From: Ruminococcaceae bacterium UBA5396
GTDB lineage: Bacteria > Bacillota > Clostridia > Oscillospirales > Acutalibacteraceae
Direction of reading: 5' to 3'
DNA: 27,518 nucleotides
NCBI GenBank assembly: GCA_002410715.1
Contig: DHOG01000163.1
Coordinates: 17,022-44,539 of the forward strand
The notes below the pieces were generated by a model. It did no database searches and had not been told where the DNA came from. It saw nothing but the letters and a program-made list of their open reading frames with translations. Shown one piece after another: positions 14,597 to 22,360 of this stretch; position 1 is the stretch's first letter, and each line of letters begins with the position of its first letter. A program made the translations under genes and the position numbers.

Positions 14597-15433
14597 TTGG
14601 ATTTTACGCTAATAGTCGGAGTCATAGCAGGTCTGGGGCTGGTTCTATGGGGAATCGTAGACGGTGGCGGACAGCTTATGGGATTCTATGATCGATCCAG
14701 TATTTTTATAACATTAGGGGGAACGATAGCAGCAACCTTGGCATCCTTCCCGTTCAGAACCTTTAAAGATATTGGCAAACATATGGTGATTGCCATCAGA
14801 AAACCCAAGCACAATCATCAGTTCTACATAGATACAATTGTTATGCTGGCATTTGAAGCAAGAAAGAACGGAATCCTATCCCTTGAAGAGAAAGCACTGG
14901 AAATTAAAGACCAATTTCTAGCCAACAGCATTATGCTAATTGTGGACGCTTTGGATCCCGAAAAAACAAAAGAATTGATTCAAAACGAAATCGATAGCCT
15001 GGAAGCCAGACATGCAAATGTCTGGGCAATGTACGAAAAGGCTGCGAGTTATGCTCCGGCTTTCGGTATGATCGGTACCTTAATAGGACTGGTTAATATG
15101 CTTGCAAATCTGGATATGAATGCTGAAGAGGGCTCAACTGCTTTGACCAGCGGAATGGCAACTGCTTTACTTACAACCTTATATGGCTCAATGATTGCCA
15201 ATCTGTTTTTTATGCCGATTGCAAGCAAGCTTAGAGCCAGACATGATGACGAAGTATTATCAAAAATGATTATTGCCGAGGGTGTTATTGCCATACAGGC
15301 AGGAGATAATCCGAGGTTTATCGAGCAGAAGTTAAACGCTTTTCTGGAAAACACAGAAAGAAACAAAAAGAATAAAAAATCGAAGAAAGATAATAAGAAT
15401 AAAGCAGCAGAAGAAGATAGTGATATTGAATAA
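14597..15433 (+). CDS. motA: Flagellar motor stator protein MotA
   Basis: MotA forms the ring of the proton-driven stator with MotB. The 278 residues show four membrane segments: about 4-22, 34-52, 148-168 and 181-203. Conserved parts are SSIFITLGGTIAATLASFPF, YAPAFGMIGTLIGLVNML and TALLTTLYGSMIANLFFMPI. The end is highly basic then acidic (NKKNKKSKKDNKNK, EEDSDIE), longer than in B. subtilis MotA. Start is TTG 14597 with AAAGGAGG (14582-14589) 7 bases upstream; no closer ATG exists. motB follows after 14 bases. Whether protons or sodium ions drive it cannot be settled from the sequence. Confidence 0.95.
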   Translation: MDFTLIVGVIAGLGLVLWGIVDGGGQLMGFYDRSSIFITLGGTIAATLASFPFRTFKDIGKHMVIAIRKPKHNHQFYIDTIVMLAFEARKNGILSLEEKALEIKDQFLANSIMLIVDALDPEKTKELIQNEIDSLEARHANVWAMYEKAASYAPAFGMIGTLIGLVNMLANLDMNAEEGSTALTSGMATALLTTLYGSMIANLFFMPIASKLRARHDDEVLSKMIIAEGVIAIQAGDNPRFIEQKLNAFLENTERNKKNKKSKKDNKNKAAEEDSDIE

Positions 15434-15447
15434 AGGGCAGGTGGCAC

Positions 15448-16239
15448 ATGAAACGCAAAATTAATGATTCATCTTCCGGATATAATTGGATGGATACGTA
15501 TGGCGATATGGTTACGCTGCTATTGACTTTTTTTGTATTGCTTTATTCGATGTCAACAATTGACTCTAATAAATGGAAGGTTCTTGTGACTGCACTGACT
15601 GGAAGATATGTTCAGACGTCCCAGACTGATAATAAGGGTGGTGGAATTGCTGACCTTCCTAGTGGTGCCATTGGAGAAGTGGATAAGAAAGTAGACGAAG
15701 TTATAGAATTTGATGACTTATATTATTATCTAAAACAGTATGTAGAGGAACAGGATATTGGTTCAGAAGTGAATTTGCATAAAGGTGACGGCTATACGTT
15801 TATTACATTTCGGAACAATATATTCTTTGACGGAGACAGTGCGGTTTTAAGGCCTCAAGCAAAAGAAATACTTGATTTTCTTGGGGATGCCATAAAGGGT
15901 ATAACCGATCAGATTGGTGAAATCAGAGCATATGGACACACGGCAAGAGCCGGTAATGCAGACCAACCCAACACGGTTGAGGGAGACAGAGTATTATCAA
16001 GCTTACGAGCAGTGAATGTGATTATACACCTGCAAAAAAAGAATATAATGGAACCCAGCAAAATGGTATCTGAAGGTTACGGCGAAACCCGTCCCATAGC
16101 TCCACATGACGGGACAGAGAAAACAAGAATTAAAAACAGACGGGTTGAAATTTACATTTCAAAAGCAGATAAATCAAACATTACGCTTGAAAAGATCTAT
16201 AATGAAATTAACAAGGATAATACCGTAAAGGAAAAATAA
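15448..16239 (+). CDS. motB: Flagellar motor stator protein MotB
   Basis: MotB anchors the stator to peptidoglycan and carries the ion-binding aspartate. The 263 residues show a short basic N-terminus, the single membrane helix with plug context (NWMDTYGDMVTLLLTFFVLL; Asp20 is the expected ion-binding residue), a linker, and an OmpA-like peptidoglycan-binding domain (about 115-250) with FFDGDSAVLRPQAKEILDFL, GYGETRPIAPHDGTEKTRIK and NRRVEIYIS. ATG 15448 is preceded by AGGTGG. It is the last gene of the flagellar/chemotaxis region; its stop is inside the left arm of a bidirectional terminator. Confidence 0.95.
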   Translation: MKRKINDSSSGYNWMDTYGDMVTLLLTFFVLLYSMSTIDSNKWKVLVTALTGRYVQTSQTDNKGGGIADLPSGAIGEVDKKVDEVIEFDDLYYYLKQYVEEQDIGSEVNLHKGDGYTFITFRNNIFFDGDSAVLRPQAKEILDFLGDAIKGITDQIGEIRAYGHTARAGNADQPNTVEGDRVLSSLRAVNVIIHLQKKNIMEPSKMVSEGYGETRPIAPHDGTEKTRIKNRRVEIYISKADKSNITLEKIYNEINKDNTVKEK

Positions 16240-16268
16240 GCCAAAGGCTGCTGCCTTGGCTTATTTTT
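16232..16268. terminator. Bidirectional terminator between motB and the convergent gene
   Basis: AAAAATAAGCCAAAGGC (16232-16248) pairs with GCCTTGGCTTATTTTT (16253-16268) with one bulged base and a TGCT loop. A-run and T-run flank both arms, so it works on both strands. It contains both stop codons: motB (16237-16239) and the minus-strand gene (16261-16263). Confidence 0.9.
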
Positions 16269-18084
16269 GACCCATCTCATATAAAACCGTTAAAGCGTTT
16301 TCAAAAAAGCCTAATGGCCTTTTAATAGGATAATCGGGTTGCATCCTAAAAATTGTTTTGATAATTTTAATGGATTGCCGGCATAAATCAGCTGCTTTCC
16401 GGTACTCGCCCGAATGCTTATATATGTTACATTTGTTATATATCGCACATGCCTGCAAATCAGAAAGACCAAGTATAATGTTTCTATCCTTTTCAGCTTT
16501 CATAACATTGTTTAATACAGTAATAAAATGATCCATATTCTTTTCGAGACAGTCATTATTGGCGGCCAGAGTCGTCCATCTAAAAAGTTCGTTGAAGTAT
16601 TTTACCATATTGGCTCTATACGGCCCAGACTGATATAAATCATAGAGCTTATCCAGCCTGGACTTAATAATACCCGCAAATTTTACGGGAATATCGTTTT
16701 CTTTAGGCTGCTTTGATGCCTCAACATGAATTGATTTATAAAACTCAAAGGCACTTATATCGTCATTGGAAGAGCAGTCCGGCTGAAATAAAAGGTATAT
16801 ACAGCTTCTCTTCACTCTAAATGCGCCATATTGTGCATGTATACTATAGTCATACTTGACTTTTGGATGAAACAGCTTTTTCTCTTTCACATCAATAAAA
16901 ATTAAAAAGCGATCCGGATTATCCATACAATAAAATATTTCATTTTCGGCATCACCCTGTTCAAGTTCTTCGCCAATCTCATTGCCGCTTATATATTTTA
17001 AGATTTCACTGTCGTTAAATTTGTCGATTAGCATACCGTCTTTTGCGTGTATAACCTGCAGAATGGCATGGTCTGTATGTAGGATAACCGATGCAATGAA
17101 AAATGTGTCACTGATCCTGTAAGAATTAGGGACTGCGTATGTACGATATACTTTTGAATCCTTTATATCCTGTGATATAGGTTCAATCTGAACCGGATAA
17201 CGATAATGCGGCGTTTCATTATGGCGGATAATAAAGAACAGTCTGCAGGTTCCAATATCGTCTGTTATTATAAACTCTGCTGTATCCTTATTGAACGACA
17301 GGCCGGTCAGTTCCAGGGGAAACATACCTGAAACCACATCATCATACTCTTCTGTATTATCATGCTCCGGACCGGACTGATTGTCCTTCCATTGATAATA
17401 TAACGCTGTCATTTCGGAAGGCAAATCACAAGTATTGACGGTCAGAGCTTCATTCAGGGGTGTAACGCCGATTAAAGAGGGGTATTTGTTTGTAAAATTT
17501 AGTTTTACATGATATCCTCTGTCGGGATCATTTTGATTTGATGAAACAAGCTGATCCCCGCTATTCAAAAAGCTTTGGATATGTTCACTTGTTTTAATGG
17601 TATCAATAAAATAGCTTTTCAGCTTTTGATAAAGATGTTTGTCAACTTTTTTAAGAAACTCGGTTGGTAATTCGATATCTCCAAGTATATCAATCGGTAT
17701 TTTTGTTTTTTCGGGATGGGTTTTGTTGATCGGCAGTACCGACTTGGAGGCGTCGGAAAATCGGCGCCATAATTGTTTATGATTAGATTTCTGCTTTTCG
17801 TCAATCAAACCCTCTATCGTATTTAACTTTGCAACCAGATTATTATCGCCCGTCTTTTTTGCATCCTTGCTACATTCGGTTGTACAATAATAAAGGCCGA
17901 AAAAATACCCGGCAGTTATGATTGTTTCTATATCATGATACAAATGTTTATTCTCTTGTTTTGCTAAAAGCTCTTTTGTTTTATCAAATGTACCACTGCG
18001 TATGGTAACCGATTGCTTTTCCGCGACACCGCTAACAGCCGTTGATAACATCTCTGTCAGAAATACTGAAGCAATTTCTATCAA
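16261..18084 (-). CDS. Large protein of unknown function with TPR-like C-terminus
   Basis: I do not recognise this 607-residue protein. There is no signal peptide or clear membrane helix; ITAGYFFGLYYCTTECSKDA (about 56-75) is the most hydrophobic part. Residues 1-190 look helical. Residues about 190-460 look beta-rich, with many alternating hydrophobic strands (AEFIITDDIGTCRLFFIIR, DRFLIFIDVKEKKLF) that could form a repeat or propeller-like fold. The C-terminal 130 residues look helical and TPR-like (ACAIYNKCNIYKHSGEYRKA). Start is TTG 18084, with GGGGGT 9 bases upstream. It has its own sigma-A-like promoter and sits alone, convergent to motB. Cytosolic by inference; function unknown. Confidence 0.8.
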   Translation of the reverse strand: MIEIASVFLTEMLSTAVSGVAEKQSVTIRSGTFDKTKELLAKQENKHLYHDIETIITAGYFFGLYYCTTECSKDAKKTGDNNLVAKLNTIEGLIDEKQKSNHKQLWRRFSDASKSVLPINKTHPEKTKIPIDILGDIELPTEFLKKVDKHLYQKLKSYFIDTIKTSEHIQSFLNSGDQLVSSNQNDPDRGYHVKLNFTNKYPSLIGVTPLNEALTVNTCDLPSEMTALYYQWKDNQSGPEHDNTEEYDDVVSGMFPLELTGLSFNKDTAEFIITDDIGTCRLFFIIRHNETPHYRYPVQIEPISQDIKDSKVYRTYAVPNSYRISDTFFIASVILHTDHAILQVIHAKDGMLIDKFNDSEILKYISGNEIGEELEQGDAENEIFYCMDNPDRFLIFIDVKEKKLFHPKVKYDYSIHAQYGAFRVKRSCIYLLFQPDCSSNDDISAFEFYKSIHVEASKQPKENDIPVKFAGIIKSRLDKLYDLYQSGPYRANMVKYFNELFRWTTLAANNDCLEKNMDHFITVLNNVMKAEKDRNIILGLSDLQACAIYNKCNIYKHSGEYRKAADLCRQSIKIIKTIFRMQPDYPIKRPLGFFENALTVLYEMGQK

Positions 18085-18115
18085 AAGCGATTACCCCCAT
18101 ATTCACGATATAAAA

Positions 18116-18144
18116 ATTATATAATAATCTACAGGCTTTTACAA
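18116..18144 (-). promoter_or_regulatory. Sigma-A-type promoter for the 607-residue gene
   Basis: On the minus strand, TTGTAA (18144-18139), 17-base spacer, TATAAT (18121-18116): perfect -10, 4/6 -35, ideal spacing. It lies about 30 bases upstream of the TTG start at 18084. Confidence 0.75.
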
Positions 18145-18159
18145 TAGCGCGTAGGTTTG

Positions 18160-18234
18160 AAAAAATCTCAACCAATCGTTGAGACAGCAGAATAGAAAAG
18201 GACGCAGGCTTTGTATGCAACCCTGCGTCCTTTT
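18160..18234 (-). terminator. Tandem terminators after the binding-protein gene
   Basis: Read on the minus strand, the first hairpin is a perfect 13-bp stem (18234-18222 with 18208-18196; AAAAGGACGCAGG on the right arm) followed by TTTTCTATT inside and after the stem. The second is a 7-bp stem TCTCAAC/GTTGAGA (18184-18166) with a 5-base loop, followed by TTTTT. Together they insulate the downstream promoter at 18116-18144. Confidence 0.85.
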
Positions 18235-18248
18235 GGGTGATGAAGTTT

Positions 18249-19196
18249 TTATGGAATTAAGGTTGTCTGTGATGATTCTATGGCGGTAAAAGAATTCGGA
18301 TACATTGCACCGGCCATTTCGCGTGCAGCTTCCGCCATACGCTTGCTTTGGCGTTCTATAGCAGCATTGTCAATACCATAAACCTTTTTATTCTTAACCG
18401 CAGGACTGCCTGCAAACCCTGAAATACCCTTGACCTTATCAGTAAGCGTTTCGGGACAGAAAATTATATCAACTGTATGAAAGGTTTGGCTCTCTGCTGT
18501 CCATTCCTTATGATTTTCCGCAATATTAATTGCTCCTGCAGCCTCGAGGATATGGTGAATAACCGTGTCCCCCGTTGCAACATGCCCAAAAGAATCGGTG
18601 ATATAGACAGCATTCAGCGGCTTTTTGACCGATTCAACCAATATGGTTTGGGTGATTTCCCCGAGGGCATTGTTCAGTGCGCCAAAATACGCCTGCCCCT
18701 TGGCTAAACCGTCTTTGGATCCCGAATATATCTTTCCGATTGATTGGTAGACCGTTAATAAGTCATTATAGGTTTGTGCAGGCGGTATGACAAGAAAAGG
18801 GATGCCATTGTCTTTGAGCAGCTTTTTTATCGAATCGGAAGGATCTTTCTGGGTCAAAACCAAATCCGGCTTCCATTTGATAAGCACATCCATATCGGGA
18901 AGAAGAATACTGCCGGCAGTGGGAAGCTCGGTTACCGCTTCAGGATAATCACATTCTTCTGACCGTCCGAGTAGTGTCGACCCATAGCCCATATCATATA
19001 TAATTTCAGCCAGTGATGGTGATAACACAGCAACGTTTGACGGAGCTTCCGGCAGAGTTTCCCCAAACAGTTGAACAGGGTACCCGTCGTCCTCCAAGTC
19101 GGATTTGGAGGAAGCCTTATCTGAGGAATTACAGCCGGAAAATAAAATGAATACCCATAAAGCAGTTGAAAGCAAAGCCGCACCACGAATTTTCAT
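18249..19196 (-). CDS. Periplasmic-type binding lipoprotein, Fe3+/cobalamin family
   Basis: This is a substrate-binding protein of the siderophore/haem/cobalamin class (PF01497 type, like BtuF/FhuD). The 315 residues begin with a lipoprotein signal (MKIRGAALLSTALWVFILFS, Cys22 in the lipobox LFSGC) and then a serine-rich linker. The domain shows NVAVLSPSLAEIIYDMGYGS, LLGRSEECDYP, the motif IKWKPDLVLTQ, and GDTVIHHILEAAGAINIAEN. ATG 19196 is preceded by AAGGAGTAGG. No permease or ATPase gene is nearby, so it is an orphan and must use a transporter encoded elsewhere, or have another ligand-sensing role. It is the last gene of the DUF815 unit; no cobalamin riboswitch is visible before it. Confidence 0.85.
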   Translation of the reverse strand: MKIRGAALLSTALWVFILFSGCNSSDKASSKSDLEDDGYPVQLFGETLPEAPSNVAVLSPSLAEIIYDMGYGSTLLGRSEECDYPEAVTELPTAGSILLPDMDVLIKWKPDLVLTQKDPSDSIKKLLKDNGIPFLVIPPAQTYNDLLTVYQSIGKIYSGSKDGLAKGQAYFGALNNALGEITQTILVESVKKPLNAVYITDSFGHVATGDTVIHHILEAAGAINIAENHKEWTAESQTFHTVDIIFCPETLTDKVKGISGFAGSPAVKNKKVYGIDNAAIERQSKRMAEAAREMAGAMYPNSFTAIESSQTTLIP

Positions 19197-19278
19197 GACC
19201 TACTCCTTTCTTATGGTTACCAGCAATTGAAATTGTTGGGCAAAGACTCTATCTAAACGTATCGCGAAATACCATTAA

Positions 19279-19596
19279 CTATCGATAGTATTTATAATAC
19301 GCGATTATAATCGTCTCTTTGCCGGTGGACGGATCTGTGGCATGAATTGCAACGCCCTCAAGGCTGAGCAGTTCTCCGCACCTTGCTTGGTTAATATCAC
19401 ATCGAAATACTTCCGAACCATCACAAACGATTGTAATCTGTCCGTTTTTGGTGTTTATACATCCATTGCGTCCAATTACGCTTTCTATAGACGTTTCGGG
19501 ATCTCTCTGGGTAACATATTTAACAATCCGCTCATCCAGCCTTTCAATCAGTCGTGAATGCTCTTTTTTTTCTTTGCTTTGACGACGGCCAAACAA
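19279..19596 (-). CDS. Small protein of unknown function
   Basis: I do not recognise this 105-residue protein. The N-terminal 20 residues are highly basic (FGRRQSKEKKEHSRLIERLD). The rest looks like a small alpha/beta domain with VIGRNGCINTKNGQITIVCD, VFRCDINQARCGELLSLEGV and IIIAYYKYYR. Four cysteines are present but not in a zinc-finger spacing. No signal or membrane segment. Start is TTG 19596, with AGGAGG (19609-19604) 7 bases upstream. It lies 13 bases after the DUF815 gene and is followed by the binding-protein gene after 82 bases, so it is probably cotranscribed with both. Confidence 0.75.
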   Translation of the reverse strand: MFGRRQSKEKKEHSRLIERLDERIVKYVTQRDPETSIESVIGRNGCINTKNGQITIVCDGSEVFRCDINQARCGELLSLEGVAIHATDPSTGKETIIIAYYKYYR

Positions 19597-19609
19597 AAAT
19601 CATCGCCTC

Positions 19610-20863
19610 CTATAAAGACTTGCTCCGGCTCAGCCGCGCCTGTAAATCTGTAATAAACTGACGGGCGTAACGCGGTGAACGTGCTCCTCGTTCAAGAGCC
19701 CACTGTTCTGCGGCATGTAAAAGAGCCTGGCGGTCAATCGTAATATTTCTGTCGGATGCCATTTGTTCCACAATATCGAGAAAATGCTGCTTATCAGGCA
19801 TAAGGAATGTCAGAAATATTCCAAAACGATCCGAAAGCGAAACCGCCTCTTGTATGGTATCTGCACGATGTATTTCATCTGTGTTTCGGGCACTGGAGGT
19901 TTCACGAACAAGGTGTCGGCGGTTGGACGTAGCATAGATTAATACATTATCAGGTTTGGATGCAAGTCCACCCTCCAGCACAGCTTTGAGTGCTGCAAAA
20001 TAATCGTCGTTGCCTGAAAATGAAAGGTCATCGATAAAGATAATAAATTTCATAGGGATGGGTGCCAGCTGTGATGTGAGTTCAGACAGGTTGCTAAGTG
20101 TCTCCTTGGGCATTTCTATCATCCTCAGACCTCTGTCGGCATACTCATTCAGCAATGCTTTTACAGTAGAGGATTTACCGGTACCACGGTCGCCGTAGAG
20201 CAGCATGTTATTTGATTCATAACCGTCCAGAAATGCCAGCGTATTGTCAATTGCAATGTTTCGTTGGGTCTCATAGCTTTTTAAATCATATAAGCGGATT
20301 GGATCCGGGTGTAAAACTGGACGAATACTATCTTTATGCCAAAGGAAAGCCTTGTGCAGCGTGTAGCGGCCAACGCCGTTTTTATAATGGTATTCGCACA
20401 GCTCGTTGATGCAATCGTTCCATTGTCTGACAAACGGATAACCGAAGGGGGAATCAGCCCATCGCGGAAGAATTCCGTCTTTTGCATGATTCAATCTTTC
20501 TGGTATTACATCCGCCGCAAAGGAGGAAGCATGGTATAATATTGACAAATCCCGCTGGGCCAGCTCCATAATATCTTGGGGGATGTTCTGTTTTCCAGCC
20601 AGCTTCAACGTGAAAATGTTTTGGTCAGACAAAACCTCGGAAGCAATGGCTGCCGTCAAGCTTTTCTGTTCGCTATTTTTGAGGATCAAGGAAAACAATG
20701 CTCCCCAGTCGCTGAATGCTGCTTCTTCATCATTATGGATGCAGTTGCGAAGTGTGTTGACAAGCTGCGAAGTCACCGGACGCTCTAATACTCCTCGATA
20801 AATTGTAAGAGACAGCAATCCTTTGAAAATTTGGTCAAGTGAAAGTTTGTCGGTATTAAACAT
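19610..20863 (-). CDS. DUF815-family AAA ATPase
   Basis: This 417-residue protein is a P-loop ATPase of the DUF815 family (PF05673 type), conserved in bacteria but of unclear function. The C-terminal half holds the motifs: Walker A GDRGTGKSSTVKALLNEYAD (about 223-242), Walker B FIIFIDDLSF, the sensor-1 like segment VLIYATSNRRHLVRE, and ARSPRYARQF near the end as possible sensor 2. The N-terminal 190 residues are a helical region special to the family. ATG 20863 follows GAGGGG by 5 bases. It heads a minus-strand unit with a near-consensus promoter. The partner or substrate of the ATPase is unknown. Confidence 0.9.
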   Translation of the reverse strand: MFNTDKLSLDQIFKGLLSLTIYRGVLERPVTSQLVNTLRNCIHNDEEAAFSDWGALFSLILKNSEQKSLTAAIASEVLSDQNIFTLKLAGKQNIPQDIMELAQRDLSILYHASSFAADVIPERLNHAKDGILPRWADSPFGYPFVRQWNDCINELCEYHYKNGVGRYTLHKAFLWHKDSIRPVLHPDPIRLYDLKSYETQRNIAIDNTLAFLDGYESNNMLLYGDRGTGKSSTVKALLNEYADRGLRMIEMPKETLSNLSELTSQLAPIPMKFIIFIDDLSFSGNDDYFAALKAVLEGGLASKPDNVLIYATSNRRHLVRETSSARNTDEIHRADTIQEAVSLSDRFGIFLTFLMPDKQHFLDIVEQMASDRNITIDRQALLHAAEQWALERGARSPRYARQFITDLQARLSRSKSL

Positions 20864-20908
20864 AAAAACCCCTCATTTAATGCGATACGCCGGCATAGCT
20901 TAACTGCT

Positions 20909-20937
20909 ATTCTACTCCGTATCGCTTTCGGTGTCAA
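20909..20937 (-). promoter_or_regulatory. Sigma-A promoter for the DUF815 unit
   Basis: On the minus strand, TTGACA (20937-20932), 17-base spacer, TAGAAT (20914-20909): 11 of 12 consensus bases with ideal spacing, about 45 bases before the start codon. Confidence 0.85.
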
Positions 20938-20974
20938 TAAAAACGGCTGATACACCGAATAAACCAACTGCCGG

Positions 20975-21004
20975 TTGCGTGGGTATGAATGCATGTGATA
21001 AAAT
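20975..21004 (+). promoter_or_regulatory. Possible sigma-A promoter for the SLOG-type gene
   Basis: TTGCGT (20975-20980), 18-base spacer, TAAAAT (20999-21004), with TG at 20995-20996 near the extended -10 position. It is divergent from the DUF815 promoter in a 200-base gap. Moderate match only. Confidence 0.45.
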
Positions 21005-21064
21005 TAGAAATATAAATCTGAATGTATTGCTTGATTTTTAAAGGAAGTGTTTGCTCTGGATAGA

Positions 21065-21586
21065 ATGCGTCATGAAACCTGTTGCTTTACAGGACATCGT
21101 CCGAATAAACTGCCTTCAGGTTGGCTGCAAGATGATACCGAATGCGCACCGTTGCGACGGGCATTGCGAACAGCCATTGTTCAGGCTGCCGACAACGGAT
21201 ACCGAAGGTTTATATCCGGAATGGCGCAGGGTATTGACACATGGGCTGCCGAGGAAGTTCTGGATTTGCAAAGCCACGGGCGTGACGTTCATCTGATTGC
21301 CGCTCTGCCTTGTCCAAATCAGGCAATCAGGTGGTCGGTCAAGGCAAGATTGCGTTTGAATACATTATTGGCTGAGGCTGATGAAGTATATACCGTTTGC
21401 GACGAGTATACACCTTTCTGCATGGGGGCGCGAAACCTCTGGATGGTTGAACGTTCCTCGTTGCTGATTGCGGTTTTTGACGGCAGTAAAGGCGGAACGG
21501 CAAACACGATTTCTCACGCCGAACGGTTCGGACTGGACATTGTGCGAATTAATCCAAATGAAGTAATCAATCGACAAGGGGGATAA
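21065..21586 (+). CDS. SLOG-fold protein, DUF1273/YpsA-like
   Basis: This 173-residue protein resembles the DUF1273/YpsA branch of the SLOG (Rossmann-like) superfamily, predicted to bind nucleotides or related ligands. Visible motifs are CCFTGHRPNKLP at the N-terminus, RRFISGMAQGIDTWAAEEVL (the glycine-rich ligand loop), LIAALPCPNQ, and GSKGGTANTISHAERFGLDI near the end. I prefer ATG 21065 because family members begin just before the TGHRP motif; the site is weak (GGA 21058-21060). GTG 21047 is in frame but touches the AAGGAA site, so the start is uncertain. A small membrane protein gene follows after 4 bases. The family's function is not established. Confidence 0.8.
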   Translation: MRHETCCFTGHRPNKLPSGWLQDDTECAPLRRALRTAIVQAADNGYRRFISGMAQGIDTWAAEEVLDLQSHGRDVHLIAALPCPNQAIRWSVKARLRLNTLLAEADEVYTVCDEYTPFCMGARNLWMVERSSLLIAVFDGSKGGTANTISHAERFGLDIVRINPNEVINRQGG

Positions 21587-21590
21587 ATCT

Positions 21591-21917
21591 ATGAACTATT
21601 TGAAACAAGTTCCGTTTTGGAAAATCCTGATTCTTAATTTCATTCTTGGTCTACTTGCGCCTTTACCCATTCTTGCAGGATTGCTTGGTATATTTGGTGT
21701 ATTTGGTGAGCCTTCTACCCAGGAGAAGATTACAGGCGTTGCAATCCTAACAGCTTGTTTCATTGCATTTTTCGTAGCCAACCTACTTCTCTGGAAATTC
21801 GGAAAGGGAAAGGTAACGCGTACGTCATTCGAGGTTACTGTACTAAAAGGAATTGGAATGATTGTGGTGCTGTTCGGCACAATCTTTTTTGGTATTCGGA
21901 TTGTTGTATCTTTCTAA
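21591..21917 (+). CDS. Small membrane protein of unknown function
   Basis: This is a 108-residue hydrophobic protein with three likely membrane helices: about 10-36 (WKILILNFILGLLAPLPILA), 48-68 (ITGVAILTACFIAFFVANLL) and 84-106 (GIGMIVVLFGTIFFGIRIVV). No family is recognised. ATG 21591 follows GGGGGA, and the gene lies 4 bases after the SLOG-type gene, so the two are probably cotranslated. The 157 bases after it hold a probable promoter for the DUF951 gene and no other feature. Confidence 0.75.
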   Translation: MNYLKQVPFWKILILNFILGLLAPLPILAGLLGIFGVFGEPSTQEKITGVAILTACFIAFFVANLLLWKFGKGKVTRTSFEVTVLKGIGMIVVLFGTIFFGIRIVVSF

Positions 21918-21998
21918 CACGTAAGTATGGCTCTTTTAAACATTGAAGCTGCCATTAAGAAAAACAGCCCCAACCGATTATTAAGGTGTTTGTTTTGC

Positions 21999-22028
21999 TT
22001 GCGGTTGAATGGTATATTATGTTATACT
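21999..22028 (+). promoter_or_regulatory. Possible sigma-A promoter for DUF951-prfA
   Basis: TTGCGG (21999-22004), 18-base spacer, TATACT (22023-22028). The -10 matches 5/6, the -35 4/6. It lies about 46 bases before the DUF951 start and is the only promoter-like sequence I see for the housekeeping run downstream. Confidence 0.4.
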
Positions 22029-22074
22029 AATTCACAATATAAACTCTTGGGTATTATGTAGGAGGGAGCAGACC

Positions 22075-22266
22075 ATGGATGTTAAAGTGGGTGATATTTT
22101 GCTCATGAGAAAACCTCATCCCTGCGGCAGCAAGCAATTCTCGGTTTTAAGAATTGGTATGGATTTCAGGTTGAAATGTGAGGGATGCGGTCATGAAATT
22201 CTGGCTCCCCGCCTAAAGATAGAACGGCATATAAAGAAAATAGTGCGTGAGGAAGAGCAGCAATAA
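22075..22266 (+). CDS. DUF951 family protein
   Basis: This 63-residue protein matches the DUF951 family, common in Firmicutes and of unknown function: MDVKVGDILLMRKPHPCGSK, then FSVLRIGMDFRLKCEGCGHE and ILAPRLKIERHIKKI. The CEGCG pair plus Cys17 suggests a metal-binding or redox motif. The ATG at 22075 has GGAGGGAG close upstream; the longer frame from 22009 is not needed. The stop codon lies in the left arm of a 9-bp stem that continues into the prfA leader. Confidence 0.88.
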   Translation: MDVKVGDILLMRKPHPCGSKQFSVLRIGMDFRLKCEGCGHEILAPRLKIERHIKKIVREEEQQ

Positions 22267-22317
22267 ACTTACGCCGCGGGAGTAGTCAGCGCTCGCTGTG
22301 GGGCATCCTAAGTTTAT
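22263..22317 (+). promoter_or_regulatory. Structured element between DUF951 and prfA
   Basis: ATAAACTTA (22263-22271) pairs perfectly with TAAGTTTAT (22309-22317), closing a 37-base, GC-rich loop that contains CAGCG/CGCTG (22287-22298) as an inner stem and GGGAGTAGT on its 5' side. It does not end in a long T-run (TATAAAAACC follows), so a simple terminator is unlikely. I do not recognise the RNA class. It may be a leader element or an mRNA-processing site. Confidence 0.4.
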
Positions 22318-22360
22318 AAAAACCTTAATTATTTTATATATTGGAACGGAGTTACTGTGA

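Noticed and set aside
19278..19313. Two perfect 12-base palindromes, ACTATCGATAGT and CGATTATAATCG
   Set aside because: They are at the 3' end of the 105-residue gene, with no loop and no T-run; palindromes without spacers of this AT-rich kind can occur by chance, and no regulated promoter lies next to them.
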